Notes: generated by a model from the letters alone, not told the origin. A DNA stretch of 64,000 nt from Agromyces allii (GCF_009749385.1 NZ_WBIN01000012.1:124001-188000); one strand, 5' to 3'; shown: positions 42,348 through 51,425, counted from the stretch's first letter. A program made the numbers and translations.

Positions 42348-44087
42348 GTGACCACTTCACCGCGCCGCCGCTGGTTCGGCCTCGTCTTCATCAGCATCGC
42401 CGTGTCGCTCATCATCGTCGACTCGACGATCGTGAACGTCGCGATCCCGGCGATCGTCGACGACCTCGGCATCACCTCGACGCAGGTGCAGTGGGTGCAG
42501 GAGTCGTACACGCTCGTCTTCGCGGCGCTGCTGCTCGTGTTCGGCACGCTGGCCGACCGGTTCGGGCGACGCCGGATACTGCTCATCGGCGTCGTGATCT
42601 TCGCGCTGTCGTCGGTGGCGGCCGCCCTCGCGACCACCGGCGAGCTGCTGATCCTGGCGCGGCTCGTGCAGGGCGTCGGCGGCGCGATGATCCTGCCGAC
42701 CACGCTGTCGCTCATCAACGCGACCTTCCGCGGCCGGGAGCGGGGCATCGCGTTCGCGGTCTGGGGCTCGACGATCGGCGGCATGGCGGCCATCGGCCCG
42801 TTGCTCGGCGGGTGGCTGACGACGGACTTCTCGTGGCGCTGGGCGTTCGGCATCAACATCCCGTTCGCGATCGTCATCATCATCGGCGCGCTGCTCACGA
42901 TCGACGAGTCGCGCGCGCCGGGCGAGCCGAGGCGCATCGACGTCGTCGGGGCGATCCTCTCGGTGATCACGAGCGGGTTCCTCGTGTTCGCGCTCATCGA
43001 GGGCCGCACCTACGGGTGGTGGCTGGCGGAGGACGGCGTCGCGTTCGGCGACTGGACGTGGCCGTTGACGATCTCGCCGATCCCGTTCGCGTTCGCGATC
43101 GCCGCGCTCGGCCTCGTCTCGTTCGTGCTGTGGGGGCGGAGGCGCATGCGCCTCGGCAAGTCGACGATGCTGCCGTTCGCGCTCTTCGCCATTCCGTCGT
43201 TCCGCAACGGCAACGTCGCCGCGCTCATCGTCTCGCTCGGCGAGTTCGGCATCATCCTCTCGCTGCCGCTCTGGCTGCAGTTCGTGCTCGGCTTCGACGC
43301 CCTGCAGACCGGGTTCGTGCTGCTCGCGCTCGCCGTGGGCTCGTTCGGCGCGAGCGGCTTCGCCGGCGCGATGTCGGGGCGCCTGCCGGCCGTGTTCATC
43401 GTGCGGCTCGGCATCGCGCTCGAGATCGTCGGCGTCGTGTGGGTGGGCCTCGTCATCGCTCCGGATGCCACGTGGCAGTGGTTGCTGCCGGCGCTCTTCG
43501 TGTACGGGTTCGGCGTGGGCCTCGCGACCGCCCAGCTCACGGGCGTGGTGCTGCAGGACGTGCCCGTGGCCGACAGCGGCGCCGGATCGGGAACGCAGTC
43601 GACCTCGCGCCAGCTCGGCTCGGCGCTCGGCATCGCGATCCTCGGCACGGTGCTCTTCACGACGACCGCGAACGTGCTCGACGCGAGCCTCGACGAGCGA
43701 GGCCTGCCCGAGGCGCAGCGCGAGCAGACGGTCTCGGCCGTGGTCGACAGCGCTGGCGCGGCGATCGCCGGCCTAGAGGCGAACCCGAAGACCGCCGAGA
43801 TCGGCGCCGACGCCGCCGAGGCGTTCAGCACGGGCACGCGCTATGCGGCGTTCTCGGCCGCCGGATTCCTCATCGTCGGCTTCTTCGCGACGCTCTCGCT
43901 CGGTTCGGGCCGTCGCGACGAGCATGACGGCCAGGGCCAGGGCCAGGGCCAGGGCCAGGGCCAGGGCGAGGGCGAGGGCGAGGGCGGGACGGCGGATGCC
44001 GCGGCGGACCGCCCGGCTTCAGCCGACGCCGCGCCCGGAGACGTCGCGCCCGCGGGCACCGCAGACGCAGCCGAGCGCGAATCCTGA
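42348..44087 (+). CDS. MFS transporter, DHA2 family, with Gly/Gln/Glu tail
   Basis: A 579-residue 14-TM exporter (IIVDSTIVNVAIPAIVDDLG, LADRFGRRRILLIG, QGVGGAMILPTTLSLINATF). The GTG start has AGGG 8 bases upstream. After the last helix (about residue 520) comes a low-complexity cytoplasmic tail of GQ and GE dipeptides, then an Ala/Asp/Pro-rich end, unlike typical family members. The tail is encoded by a hexamer repeat. Substrate unknown. Confidence 0.88.
   Translation: MTTSPRRRWFGLVFISIAVSLIIVDSTIVNVAIPAIVDDLGITSTQVQWVQESYTLVFAALLLVFGTLADRFGRRRILLIGVVIFALSSVAAALATTGELLILARLVQGVGGAMILPTTLSLINATFRGRERGIAFAVWGSTIGGMAAIGPLLGGWLTTDFSWRWAFGINIPFAIVIIIGALLTIDESRAPGEPRRIDVVGAILSVITSGFLVFALIEGRTYGWWLAEDGVAFGDWTWPLTISPIPFAFAIAALGLVSFVLWGRRRMRLGKSTMLPFALFAIPSFRNGNVAALIVSLGEFGIILSLPLWLQFVLGFDALQTGFVLLALAVGSFGASGFAGAMSGRLPAVFIVRLGIALEIVGVVWVGLVIAPDATWQWLLPALFVYGFGVGLATAQLTGVVLQDVPVADSGAGSGTQSTSRQLGSALGIAILGTVLFTTTANVLDASLDERGLPEAQREQTVSAVVDSAGAAIAGLEANPKTAEIGADAAEAFSTGTRYAAFSAAGFLIVGFFATLSLGSGRRDEHDGQGQGQGQGQGQGEGEGEGGTADAAADRPASADAAPGDVAPAGTADAAERES
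43931..43984 (+). repeat. hexanucleotide tandem repeat in exporter tail
   Basis: Six copies of CCAGGG followed by three of CGAGGG, in frame, encode alternating Gly-Gln and Gly-Glu. Unit loss or gain would change tail length without a frameshift. Confidence 0.9.
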
Positions 44088-44121
44088 CCGACAGGACCCG
44101 CGCTCGGGGTCGTGACGAGGG

Positions 44122-44289
44122 CTACTCCTCGTTCTGGTGCTTCTCGGCCGCCGCCGCGGCGTTCTCGGCCTCGCGGCGCTCGGCGTCGTAGCGCGCCGCC
44201 GCGGCGTCCTGGGCGGCCCAGTCCTCGCCGTTGCGGGGGTCGCGGTCGGAGTCGAGCGGTTCTTCGAGCGGATCGACGAAATCGGTCAC
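44122..44289 (-). CDS. small acidic/helical protein downstream of Ku
   Basis: 55 residues with an Asp/Glu-rich N terminus (FVDPLEEPLDSDRDPRNGED) and an Ala/Glu helix (DAAAARYDAERREAENAAAA). The GTG start at 44289 has AGGAG 7 bases upstream. It starts 16 bases after the Ku stop and is probably co-transcribed. Function unknown. Confidence 0.65.
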   Translation of the reverse strand: MTDFVDPLEEPLDSDRDPRNGEDWAAQDAAAARYDAERREAENAAAAAEKHQNEE

Positions 44290-44305
44290 GGGTGTGCTCC
44301 TGTTC

Positions 44306-45232
44306 TCATGATGCGGCCTTGCGGGCCTTGGACTTCTCGGACGCGGGCTTCTCGGACTTCTTCGCGGATTTCGGCTTCTTCGCGGCCGCCCCGCCGGCCG
44401 ACGCCTTCGCGGAGGAACCCTCGGACTCGTCGTCCGCGGCATCCGCCCCACCGCGTTTCGACGCGATCGAGCGCCGCAGCGCCTCCATGAGGTCGATGAC
44501 CTCGCCGCCGGTCTCGTCGGGCTGTTCGCCGAAGGTGGCAGCGGTGTCGAGCGCGTCGCCCTGTTCGAGCTTCGCCGCGATGAGCGTGCGGAGCTCCTGC
44601 TGGTACTCGTCGACGTACTGGTCGGGCTCGAACTCGGCGACGAGGCTCTCGACGAGCTGCTTCGAGAGCTCGAGCTCCTTCGCCGTGACCTTGACGGCCT
44701 CGTCGAGCGCGGGGAACGCGGCCTGGCGCACCTCGTCGCTCCAGAGCAGGGTCTGCACCATGAGCACCTTGCCGTGCACGCGGAGCGCCGCGAGCCGGGT
44801 CTTCTGCCGCAGCGCCATGCGCACGATCGCCGTTCGGTCGGTCGACTCGAGGGTCTCGCGCAGCAGCACGTACGCCTTCGACGAGGCCGAGTCGGGCTCG
44901 AGGTAGTAGCTGCGGTCGAACATGATCGGGTCGATCTGGTCGGTCGGCACGAACTCGACGACCTCGATCTCGCGGCTGCGCTCGGCGGGCAGCGACTTCA
45001 GGTCTTCGTCGGTGATGACGACCGTGCGTTCGCCGTCGTCGTAGGCCTTGTCGATGTTCTTGTACTCGACGACCTGCCCGTCGATCTCGCAGATGCGCTG
45101 GTACCGGATGCGCCCGCCATCGGCGTCGTGCACCTGGTGGAGGGACACGTCGTGGTCCTCGGTGGCGCTGTAGAGCTTGACGGGCACATTGACCAGGCCG
45201 AATGTGACCGCCCCTTTCCAGACGGCTCGCAT
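44306..45232 (-). CDS. ku: Ku, DNA double-strand-break end-binding protein
   Basis: A 308-residue bacterial Ku. It binds broken DNA ends as a homodimer and recruits LigD for non-homologous end joining. The start MRAVWKGAVTFGLVNVPVKL is canonical; the Ku core follows (YKNIDKAYDDGERTVVITDED, EVVEFVPTDQIDPIMFDRSY). The C-terminal tail is Ser/Ala/Lys-rich (KKPKSAKKSEKPASEKSK), as in actinobacterial Ku, and probably contacts DNA. GGAGG lies very close to the ATG. It is divergent from ligD with 57 bases between starts. Confidence 0.97.
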   Translation of the reverse strand: MRAVWKGAVTFGLVNVPVKLYSATEDHDVSLHQVHDADGGRIRYQRICEIDGQVVEYKNIDKAYDDGERTVVITDEDLKSLPAERSREIEVVEFVPTDQIDPIMFDRSYYLEPDSASSKAYVLLRETLESTDRTAIVRMALRQKTRLAALRVHGKVLMVQTLLWSDEVRQAAFPALDEAVKVTAKELELSKQLVESLVAEFEPDQYVDEYQQELRTLIAAKLEQGDALDTAATFGEQPDETGGEVIDLMEALRRSIASKRGGADAADDESEGSSAKASAGGAAAKKPKSAKKSEKPASEKSKARKAAS

Positions 45233-45289
45233 GCCTCCAGTGAACACCTCATCCCGCCGCGGTGGAACCCCCGATGGCAGGATGGGGGC

Positions 45290-47785
45290 ATGGCCGAGGG
45301 TGCGCGGCAGTTGGTGGAGGTCGACGGCCGGAGGCTCCGGCTGACGAACCTCGACAAGGTCATGTATCCCGAGACGGGCATGACCAAGGGCGAGGTCATC
45401 GCCTACTACGCCGAGATCGCGCCGGTCATGGTGCCGGTCGTCGCGGGTCGCCCGGTCACGCGGCTCAGGTGGGTGCACGGCGTCGGTACGGCCGATTCCC
45501 CCGAGCGGCCGTTCTTCGAGAAGACGCTCGACGAGCACGCGCCCGAGTGGCTGCGCCGCGGGGTCATCCGCCATTCCGACGGCGACAAGCCGTATCCGAT
45601 CGCCGGCGACCGGGCCACCCTCGTGTGGCTGGCGCAGCAGGCGTCGCTCGAGGTGCACGTGCCGCAGTGGCGGTTCGCGGCCGACGGACAACCGGCGAAT
45701 CCCGATCGCATCGTGTTCGACCTCGACCCTGGCGAGGGCATGGGGCTGGTCGAGTGCGCCGAGGTGGCGCGGCTCGTGCGTGCGCTCATCGCCGGCATGG
45801 GGCTCGACGCCGTGCCGGTCACGAGCGGCAGCAAGGGCATCCACCTCTACGCCGCGCTCGACGGGCGGCAGACCTCCGAGCAGGTGTCGGATGTCGCGCG
45901 CGAACTCGCTCGCGCGCTCGAGTCCGATCACCCGGGCCTCATCGTGTCGAGCATGAGCAAGATCGTGCGCTCGGGCCGCGTGCTCATCGACTGGAGCCAG
46001 AACAACGGCAAGAAGACGACGATCGCGCCGTACTCGCTGCGCGGGCGGGCCCGCCCGACGGTCGCCGCACCGCGCACGTGGGAGGAGCTCGACGACCCCG
46101 GCCTGCGGCACCTCGAGGCGCACGAGGTGCTCGAGCGCGTGGCATCCGGGATCGACCCGATCGCCGTGCTCGCGGACTCGGGCGGAGGCGTCGGCGCGGG
46201 CGGTGCGGGCCCGCTCGCGACCTACCTCTCGATGCGCACCAGCGGGGTCACGCCCGAGCCGATGCCCGGGTCGAGCTGGGCCGTGCCGGGTGGGGGCGCG
46301 CCCTCGTTCGTGATCCAGGAGCATCACGCGAGGCGCCTGCACTACGACTTCCGCCTCGAGCGCGACGGCGTGCTGAAGAGCTGGGCCGTGCCGAAGGGCG
46401 TGCCCGACGATCCGGGCGTCAACCACCTGGCCGTGCAGACCGAGGACCACCCCATGGAGTACGGCGGCTTCGAGGGAACCATCCCGGCGGGGGAGTACGG
46501 CGCCGGGTCGGTCACGATCTGGGACTCGGGCACCTACGCCACCGAGAAGTGGCGCGACGACGAGGTCATCGTCGACGTGCAGGGGCAGGTCGGCGGGCCG
46601 CTCGGCGCCGTGCGTCTCGCGCTCATCCGCACGAACGGCGAGGGCGAGAAGAGCACGTGGCTGCTGCACCGCATGAAGGACCAGCGGCCGGGCGAGCTCG
46701 CGGCTGGCGCAGACCTCGCCGGTGGAGGAGCGGGTGAAGTCGCCGGTCGAGCAGGGAGCGCAGCGAGCGTCTCGAGACCAGCGGCGACGGGAGACGTCGA
46801 GTCGATCGCCGTGCGCCCCATGCTCGCCTCTCCGGGCACGCTCGGCCTCGTCGCGGCGGGGGACTGGGCGCTCGAGTACAAATGGGACGGCATCCGAGTG
46901 CTCGCGCGCACCGACGGCGGCGGCCTCCGCATCATCAGCCGGAACGGCAACGACGTCACCGCGCGGTATCCGGAACTCGCGGCCCTGCCGACCGCGCTCC
47001 GCGGGGATGCCCTCGTCGACGGCGAGCTCGTCGCCCTCGACGACGACGGGCGGCCGAGCTTCGAACTGCTCCAGTCGCGCATGAACCTGACCCGTGCTCG
47101 CGAGGTGCAGCGGCTCGCGGCATCCGCACCCGTGCGCCTGCTGCTCTTCGACGTGCTCGAGATCGCGGGCGACGACGTGACGGATGCCCCGTACCGCGAG
47201 CGCCGTCGTCGGCTCGAGCGGCTCGTACGGCCGGGGTCGGGCGTGCCGGTCGAGGTGCCGCCCCTGGCGACCGGGTCGGCGGCCGACGCGCTCGCCGAGG
47301 CGCGCCAGCTCGGCCTCGAAGGACTCGTCGCGAAGCGGCCCGACTCGACCTACCGACCCGGAACCCGTTCCGAGCAGTGGCTGAAGCTCAAGCTCACGCG
47401 CACGCAGGAGGTCGTGATCGGCGGCTACCGTCGGGGCGTCGGCACGCGTGCGGGCCGGATCCGCTCGCTGCTCGTCGGCATCCCGGGTGAGCACGGCGGC
47501 GAGCACGGCCTGGCGTTCGGGCTCGAGTACGCCGGGCGCGTCGGCAGCGGCCTGCGCGAGCTCGAGTCCGAACGCCTGCTCGCCCGACTCGACGACGCGG
47601 TGCGCGAGACGTCGCCCTTCGTCGAGGTGCCCGAGGCAGATGCCGCCGACGCGGTCTGGGTCGAGCCGCAGCTCGTCGGCGAGATCGAGCTCGCCGAGTG
47701 GACGAGCACGGGCGTGGCGCGGCATCCGCGTTGGCGGGGACTCCGGCCGGACAAGTCGCCCGACGAGGTCGTGCGCGAGTCCTGA
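45290..47785 (+). CDS. ligD: LigD, multifunctional NHEJ ligase (POL-PE-LIG)
   Basis: An 831-residue end-joining enzyme. The N-terminal polymerase (about 10-285) has the metal-binding pair Asp144/Asp146 in VFDLDPGEG. The 3'-phosphoesterase (about 330-470) has His345/His346 in QEHHARRLHYDFRLE. The ATP-dependent ligase (about 510-820) has the nucleotidyl Lys531 in YKWDGIRV and EGLVAKRPDSTYRPG. The ATG at 45290 gives the normal N terminus. The linker before the ligase domain (about 485-497) is encoded by a repeat-like sequence also found between genes in related bacteria. Confidence 0.96.
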   Translation: MAEGARQLVEVDGRRLRLTNLDKVMYPETGMTKGEVIAYYAEIAPVMVPVVAGRPVTRLRWVHGVGTADSPERPFFEKTLDEHAPEWLRRGVIRHSDGDKPYPIAGDRATLVWLAQQASLEVHVPQWRFAADGQPANPDRIVFDLDPGEGMGLVECAEVARLVRALIAGMGLDAVPVTSGSKGIHLYAALDGRQTSEQVSDVARELARALESDHPGLIVSSMSKIVRSGRVLIDWSQNNGKKTTIAPYSLRGRARPTVAAPRTWEELDDPGLRHLEAHEVLERVASGIDPIAVLADSGGGVGAGGAGPLATYLSMRTSGVTPEPMPGSSWAVPGGGAPSFVIQEHHARRLHYDFRLERDGVLKSWAVPKGVPDDPGVNHLAVQTEDHPMEYGGFEGTIPAGEYGAGSVTIWDSGTYATEKWRDDEVIVDVQGQVGGPLGAVRLALIRTNGEGEKSTWLLHRMKDQRPGELAAGADLAGGGAGEVAGRAGSAASVSRPAATGDVESIAVRPMLASPGTLGLVAAGDWALEYKWDGIRVLARTDGGGLRIISRNGNDVTARYPELAALPTALRGDALVDGELVALDDDGRPSFELLQSRMNLTRAREVQRLAASAPVRLLLFDVLEIAGDDVTDAPYRERRRRLERLVRPGSGVPVEVPPLATGSAADALAEARQLGLEGLVAKRPDSTYRPGTRSEQWLKLKLTRTQEVVIGGYRRGVGTRAGRIRSLLVGIPGEHGGEHGLAFGLEYAGRVGSGLRELESERLLARLDDAVRETSPFVEVPEADAADAVWVEPQLVGEIELAEWTSTGVARHPRWRGLRPDKSPDEVVRES
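46743..46779 (+). repeat. REP-like sequence within ligD linker
   Basis: The 37-bp segment (CGGTCGAGCAGGGAGCGCAG through GTCTCGAGACC) resembles intergenic repeats of Microbacteriaceae and the hairpin at 55953-55993, which shares CCGGTCGAG and GAGCGCAGCG. It sits in frame between the phosphoesterase and ligase domains and is translated as a Ser/Ala/Arg-rich linker. Confidence 0.5.
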
Positions 47786-47833
47786 GGGTTGGATGCCGAT
47801 GATCGGTGCCGCCCTCGTCAGGCGCCGCGGCGC

Positions 47834-48805
47834 TCAGCCCTCGGCGTCCCCGAGCAGGTCGAGCAGCGCCCGCTCGCGGCCTCCGCGCAGCGAGATCGTG
47901 CGATCGAGCTCGTAGGCGGCGATGACCCGCGGGTCGACGTAGCTGCCCTTCGCGATCGTGGGCGTGTTGCCGAGCACGAGGCTCGTCTGCTCGATCGCCT
48001 CGCGCACGGCCGCGTCGCGGGCTCGCTTCGTGGTCGCCGGTCCGAGCTGGGCGAGACGTTCGGCCGCCGTGATCGTGCCGCGCAGCGTGCGGAAGTCCTT
48101 CGCGGTGAAGTCGCCCCCGGTCCGCAGCCGGATGTGCTCGTTGACGTCGGACGGCCCGAGTGCGCGGAAGCGGCGTCCGTCGATCCACGCGTAGAGGCGC
48201 CCGGCCGACGACCGCTCACGGGTACGGTCGATGAAGCCCGCGAGCGCGGCATCCGTGAACCGCAGATCCTGGCGGATGCCGCCCTTCGCCTGGAAGCGGA
48301 GGCGCACCGTGTCGCCGTCGAGCGTCGCGTTGCGCACGAGCAGCGTGGTCAGTCCCCGGCTGCGGAACCCGGCGAGCGACTCCTCGGAGCCCACGCGGAT
48401 CGCCCCGAGCTCGAGCGTGCGGAAGGCCGCCGCGAGCACGCGTTCGCGCGGGAGCTCGGGCAGTGCGAGGTCGAGCGCGGTCGCGCGGCGGGCGTCGGGA
48501 AGCCGGCGGGCGAGTTCGAGCATGCGATCGAACTTCTCGGCGTCCTGCCGTTCGCGCCACGCGGGGTGGTAGATGTACTGGCGACGCCCGGCCGCATCGA
48601 CGCCGACCGCGAGGATGTGGGCGTTCGCGGCATCCGCGATCCACACCTCCTCCCAAGCCGGGGGAACGGCGAGCTCGAGGATGCGCGCTCGCTCGGCGCG
48701 GCTCGCCGCCGAGCCGTCGACGTGCACGAACGCGAACCCGCGACCCCGCCGCACCCGCGTGTAGCCGGGTGCGGTGTACGGTTCGACGTGCCTGAGCCGC
48801 GGCAT
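47834..48805 (-). CDS. DNA topoisomerase IB (poxvirus type)
   Basis: A 323-residue type IB topoisomerase that relaxes supercoils through a 3'-phosphotyrosine. N-terminal YTRVRRGRGFAFVHVDG and AVPPAWEEVWIADAANAHI, the catalytic-domain Arg/Lys in FRTLRGTI, and the nucleophile Tyr289 in KGSYVDPRV are visible. The start is the ATG at 48805. It is convergent with ligD and 4 bases downstream of a small gene, probably in one transcript. Confidence 0.93.
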   Translation of the reverse strand: MPRLRHVEPYTAPGYTRVRRGRGFAFVHVDGSAASRAERARILELAVPPAWEEVWIADAANAHILAVGVDAAGRRQYIYHPAWRERQDAEKFDRMLELARRLPDARRATALDLALPELPRERVLAAAFRTLELGAIRVGSEESLAGFRSRGLTTLLVRNATLDGDTVRLRFQAKGGIRQDLRFTDAALAGFIDRTRERSSAGRLYAWIDGRRFRALGPSDVNEHIRLRTGGDFTAKDFRTLRGTITAAERLAQLGPATTKRARDAAVREAIEQTSLVLGNTPTIAKGSYVDPRVIAAYELDRTISLRGGRERALLDLLGDAEG

Positions 48806-48809
48806 CCGC

Positions 48810-49076
48810 TCAGTGGTTCCGCAGCGCCGAGATGAGCTCGGACTTGCGCTTGCCGCTGTACCCCGTGAGGCCGAGTTCCTTGGCGCGCCTCTTCAGGTCG
48901 GGCACGGTCCAGTCGTCGTAGTCGCCGCTCTCGCCGCCCTTGCGGCCGATCTCGCTGCGGCCCTGCGCGGCGGCGGCGTTCGAGATGCGTGCGGCCTTCT
49001 CCTTCGAGGCGCCGTCGTCGCGGAGCTTCTCGTAGAGTTCGGGGTCCTTCAGCGACGCGTTCCGGCGTCCGGGCAT
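48810..49076 (-). CDS. small Rho-N/SAP-like domain protein
   Basis: 88 residues. The N terminus (RRNASLKDPELYEKLRDDGA) and GRKGGESGDYDDW are typical of a small actinobacterial family. The C-terminal part (TVPDLKRRAKELGLTGYSGK) is a Rho-N/SAP-like helix-hairpin that binds nucleic acid. GGAGG lies 5 bases before the ATG. It precedes the topoisomerase gene with a 4-base gap, so a DNA-related role is plausible. Confidence 0.82.
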   Translation of the reverse strand: MPGRRNASLKDPELYEKLRDDGASKEKAARISNAAAAQGRSEIGRKGGESGDYDDWTVPDLKRRAKELGLTGYSGKRKSELISALRNH

Positions 49077-49124
49077 GTCACCCTCCTTCCACTGAGGTTC
49101 GACGACGGCGGGAGGCGGGCGGGG

Positions 49125-50009
49125 TCACAGTCCCCGCCCGCCGGTCACCGGCAGCACTGCACCCGAGACGTACGACGCATCCTCTGACGCCAGGTAGACG
49201 TACGCCCCTGCGAGCTCCGAGGGCTGCCCCGCGCGGCCGAGCGGGGTGTCGCGGCCGAAGCCGGGCAGGTGATCGGGCCAGCCGGTCGCCGGGATGAGCG
49301 GCGTCCAGATCGGACCCGGTGCGACGGCGTTCACCCGGATGCCGCGCGGCCCGAGCTCCTCGGCGAGGGCCTTCGTGAACGCCACGAGCGCGGCCTTCGT
49401 CATGGCGTAGTCGACGAGCGACGACGACGGGTCGAAGGCCTGGATCGACGAGGTCGTGATGATCGACGAACCGGCTCGCAGGTGCGGCACGGCCGCCCTG
49501 GCGAGGAACACGGGCGCGAAGAGGTTCACGCGCATGACGCGCTCGAAGTCGTCGGTGGGCAGCTGCTCGATGCCGCCGCGATCGCGCTGGTGCGCGGCGT
49601 TGAGCACGAGCAGGTCGAGCCCCCCGAACGCCGCCTCGGTGTCGTGCACGAGGTCGGCGCAGTGCGACTCGCTCCGCAGGTCGCCCGGCAGCAGCAGGGG
49701 GTCGCTGCCGGCATCGGCGACCCAGACCGCGGTCTCCTCGGCGTCGGCCTGCTCGCTCGGCAGGTACGAGATCGCGACCTGCGCGCCCTCTCGGGCGAAC
49801 GCGATGGCCACCGCGCGGCCGATGCCCGAGTCGCCGCCCGTGATGAGTGCGCGCCGCCCGTTCAAGCGGCCGGCACCGCGGTAGCTCTGCTCGCCGTGGT
49901 CGGGTTGCGGCGACATCGCCGCCGTGAGACCCGGTGGGTCCTGCTCCTGCCTGGGGAACGGGTCGGTGGTGTGCATCGTCGTCGGATCGATCAGACGGTC
50001 GCTGTGCAT
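49125..50009 (-). CDS. SDR-family oxidoreductase (YghA/YhdF-like)
   Basis: A 294-residue NAD(P)-dependent short-chain dehydrogenase with the long N-terminal arm of the stress-associated YghA-like group (PFPRQEQDPPGLTAAMSPQP). The nucleotide site is ITGGDSGIGRAVA, then LNAAH, the catalytic Ser region SSIQAF and YAMTK. GGAGGAG 5 bases before the ATG at 50009 decides the start. Substrate unknown. Confidence 0.9.
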   Translation of the reverse strand: MHSDRLIDPTTMHTTDPFPRQEQDPPGLTAAMSPQPDHGEQSYRGAGRLNGRRALITGGDSGIGRAVAIAFAREGAQVAISYLPSEQADAEETAVWVADAGSDPLLLPGDLRSESHCADLVHDTEAAFGGLDLLVLNAAHQRDRGGIEQLPTDDFERVMRVNLFAPVFLARAAVPHLRAGSSIITTSSIQAFDPSSSLVDYAMTKAALVAFTKALAEELGPRGIRVNAVAPGPIWTPLIPATGWPDHLPGFGRDTPLGRAGQPSELAGAYVYLASEDASYVSGAVLPVTGGRGL

Positions 50010-50291
50010 GGCTGCTCCTCCCGTGATCGCCTCAACGCTAGGTCGGGCGCAACGGGGCTCGCGCGGGGTTGACATCGGCGGATGCCGGTGCGCGGCGTGC
50101 GAGGGGCAGTGCGCGCTACCGCGTTACCAGTCCCCCCGGTCGAGGGTCAACCCCCAACCGCGGATCGCCGCCCGGGCATAGCGTGGTGGACACGGAGCGC
50201 ATCCGCCCCGAGGTTCCGACGATCGCAGATCCGAGGAGGCCGAACGTCCGACGTCCCGACCAGGGACGCCGGATCATGAGAAGGAGAGATC

Positions 50292-50456
50292 ATGAACATC
50301 CTCGTCGCCATCATCGCCATCGTCGCCGTCATCCTGCTGTTCACCGGTGGGTTCGTGCAGTCGCTGAACTTCCTGCTGTGGGTCGGCCTCGTGCTCCTGA
50401 TCCTCGCCGTCATCGTCTGGCTCGTGCGCTTCCTCGGAGGCAAGCGAACCGTCTGA
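50292..50456 (+). CDS. 54-aa hydrophobic membrane protein
   Basis: Two hydrophobic helices (ILVAIIAIVAVILLFTGGFV and LLWVGLVLLILAVIVWLV) with a short basic C terminus (RFLGGKRTV). AAGGAGAG precedes the ATG. It is followed directly by a terminator, so it is monocistronic. Such peptides are common in actinobacteria and may be stress-related; function unknown. The 282-bp gap upstream (50010-50291) shows no other gene. Confidence 0.8.
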   Translation: MNILVAIIAIVAVILLFTGGFVQSLNFLLWVGLVLLILAVIVWLVRFLGGKRTV

Positions 50457-50474
50457 CCGACGCACCACACTTCC

Positions 50475-50504
50475 GACGCGGGCGGCCTTCGGGCCGCCCG
50501 CGTC
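50475..50504 (+). terminator. strong terminator with UUCG tetraloop
   Basis: A perfect 13-bp stem GACGCGGGCGGCC / GGCCGCCCGCGTC closes a TTCG loop, 18 bases after the stop of the small membrane-protein gene. Confidence 0.85.
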
Positions 50505-50626
50505 GTCGTGTGCACCGGGTCGGCTCCGCCGCCCGGGTCGGCGGTGCTCGAGCACGCGACACCCCCGCTCGATTCCGGTGCTGAATCGGCTTCTCGCCGG
50601 GGATTCCGCCGACGTATGCTGTGCGA

Positions 50627-51019
50627 GTGGGCACCCTTTACTACGGCGACTCAGGCACGCCGATCGGCATCGAGGATCGCGCGCTCGCGCACCTCAAGGT
50701 CGCGATCACGACCAAGCTCCGTCGAGGCGAGAGCTTCACGCTCTCGTGGCGGCACACCGACGACCAGCCCCGTGGCCGCTCGACGCTCTGGCTGCACGCG
50801 TCGATCCCGCTCCGGTTCGTGTTCGACGAGCCCGAGACGCCCGAGCTGAGCCGCGAGTGGATCGAGGAACTCATGCGGTCGGCCAACAGCACGGGCGGCA
50901 TCAGCCTCGTTCCCGAGCACCTCGACACGAACCCGATCCCGACGCTGGCCGATCAGCCCGTGCAGGTCGGCGTCGACGTGCAGGAGGTCGAAGCAGACGA
51001 GGCCGCGCCCCCCGCGTGA
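50627..51019 (+). CDS. small conserved protein of the MGxLxY family (DUF7882-like), copy A
   Basis: 130 residues. The start is set at the GTG at 50627 (VGTLYYGDSG) by comparison with the paralogue at 51102-51425, which begins MGRLIYNSS. Shared core: EDRALAHLKVAI, KLRRGESFTLSWRH, STLWLHASIPLRFVF, RSANSTGGISLVPE. Such proteins are sometimes labelled ATP-dependent DNA ligase, but no ligase motif is present. The C-terminal tail is acidic. Function unknown. Confidence 0.75.
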   Translation: MGTLYYGDSGTPIGIEDRALAHLKVAITTKLRRGESFTLSWRHTDDQPRGRSTLWLHASIPLRFVFDEPETPELSREWIEELMRSANSTGGISLVPEHLDTNPIPTLADQPVQVGVDVQEVEADEAAPPA

Positions 51020-51101
51020 GCGGATGCTGCGGCGCGGAGGTCATTCGAGCGCCGCACGCCGTCGAGGCTGCCCGCGTACGGGCACGCGGCCGATCGAGCG
51101 G

Positions 51102-51425
51102 TCAGTCGTCGTCGATCGGGTCGTTCTCTTCGGGCTCGGGCACCCAGTGCAGGCCCGACGTGCTGTTGGCCGTGAGCAGCAGCTGCTCGATCCACAGCCG
51201 GTTGAGCTTGGCCGGGCGGTTGCCGCTGAACACGAACTGCAGCGGGATCGACTCGTGCAGCCACAGCGTGGTGCGGCCGCTGCCGTTCGAGACCCCGTGA
51301 TCCCAGGTCATCGCGAAGCTCTCTGATCGGCGCAGCTTGTTGAGGATCGCGACGCGGAGATGGGCCAGCGTGCGGTCGTCGATCTCGAGTTCGCGCGGTG
51401 AGGAGTTGTAGATGAGCCTGCCCAT
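51102..51425 (-). CDS. small conserved protein of the MGxLxY family (DUF7882-like), copy B
   Basis: 107 residues, convergent with and homologous to copy A (MGRLIYNSSPRELEIDDRTL, NKLRRSESFAMTW, TTLWLHESIPLQFVF, TANSTSGLHWVPEP). It ends with an acidic tail. No Shine-Dalgarno is evident before the ATG at 51425. Function unknown; it is probably cytoplasmic. Confidence 0.75.
   Translation of the reverse strand: MGRLIYNSSPRELEIDDRTLAHLRVAILNKLRRSESFAMTWDHGVSNGSGRTTLWLHESIPLQFVFSGNRPAKLNRLWIEQLLLTANSTSGLHWVPEPEENDPIDDD

Noticed and set aside
43931-43984. CRISPR-like repeat
   Set aside because: The units are contiguous 6-mers without spacers; it is a simple tandem repeat coding for a protein tail.
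44306-47725. 1139-codon minus frame joining Ku with sequence opposite ligD
   Set aside because: Only the part from 45232 downward is Ku; the upstream extension is antisense to ligD and has no homology.
50069-50097. TTGACA as a promoter for the 54-aa membrane-protein gene
   Set aside because: No -10 hexamer lies at 16-18 bp and the site is about 220 bases from the start codon.
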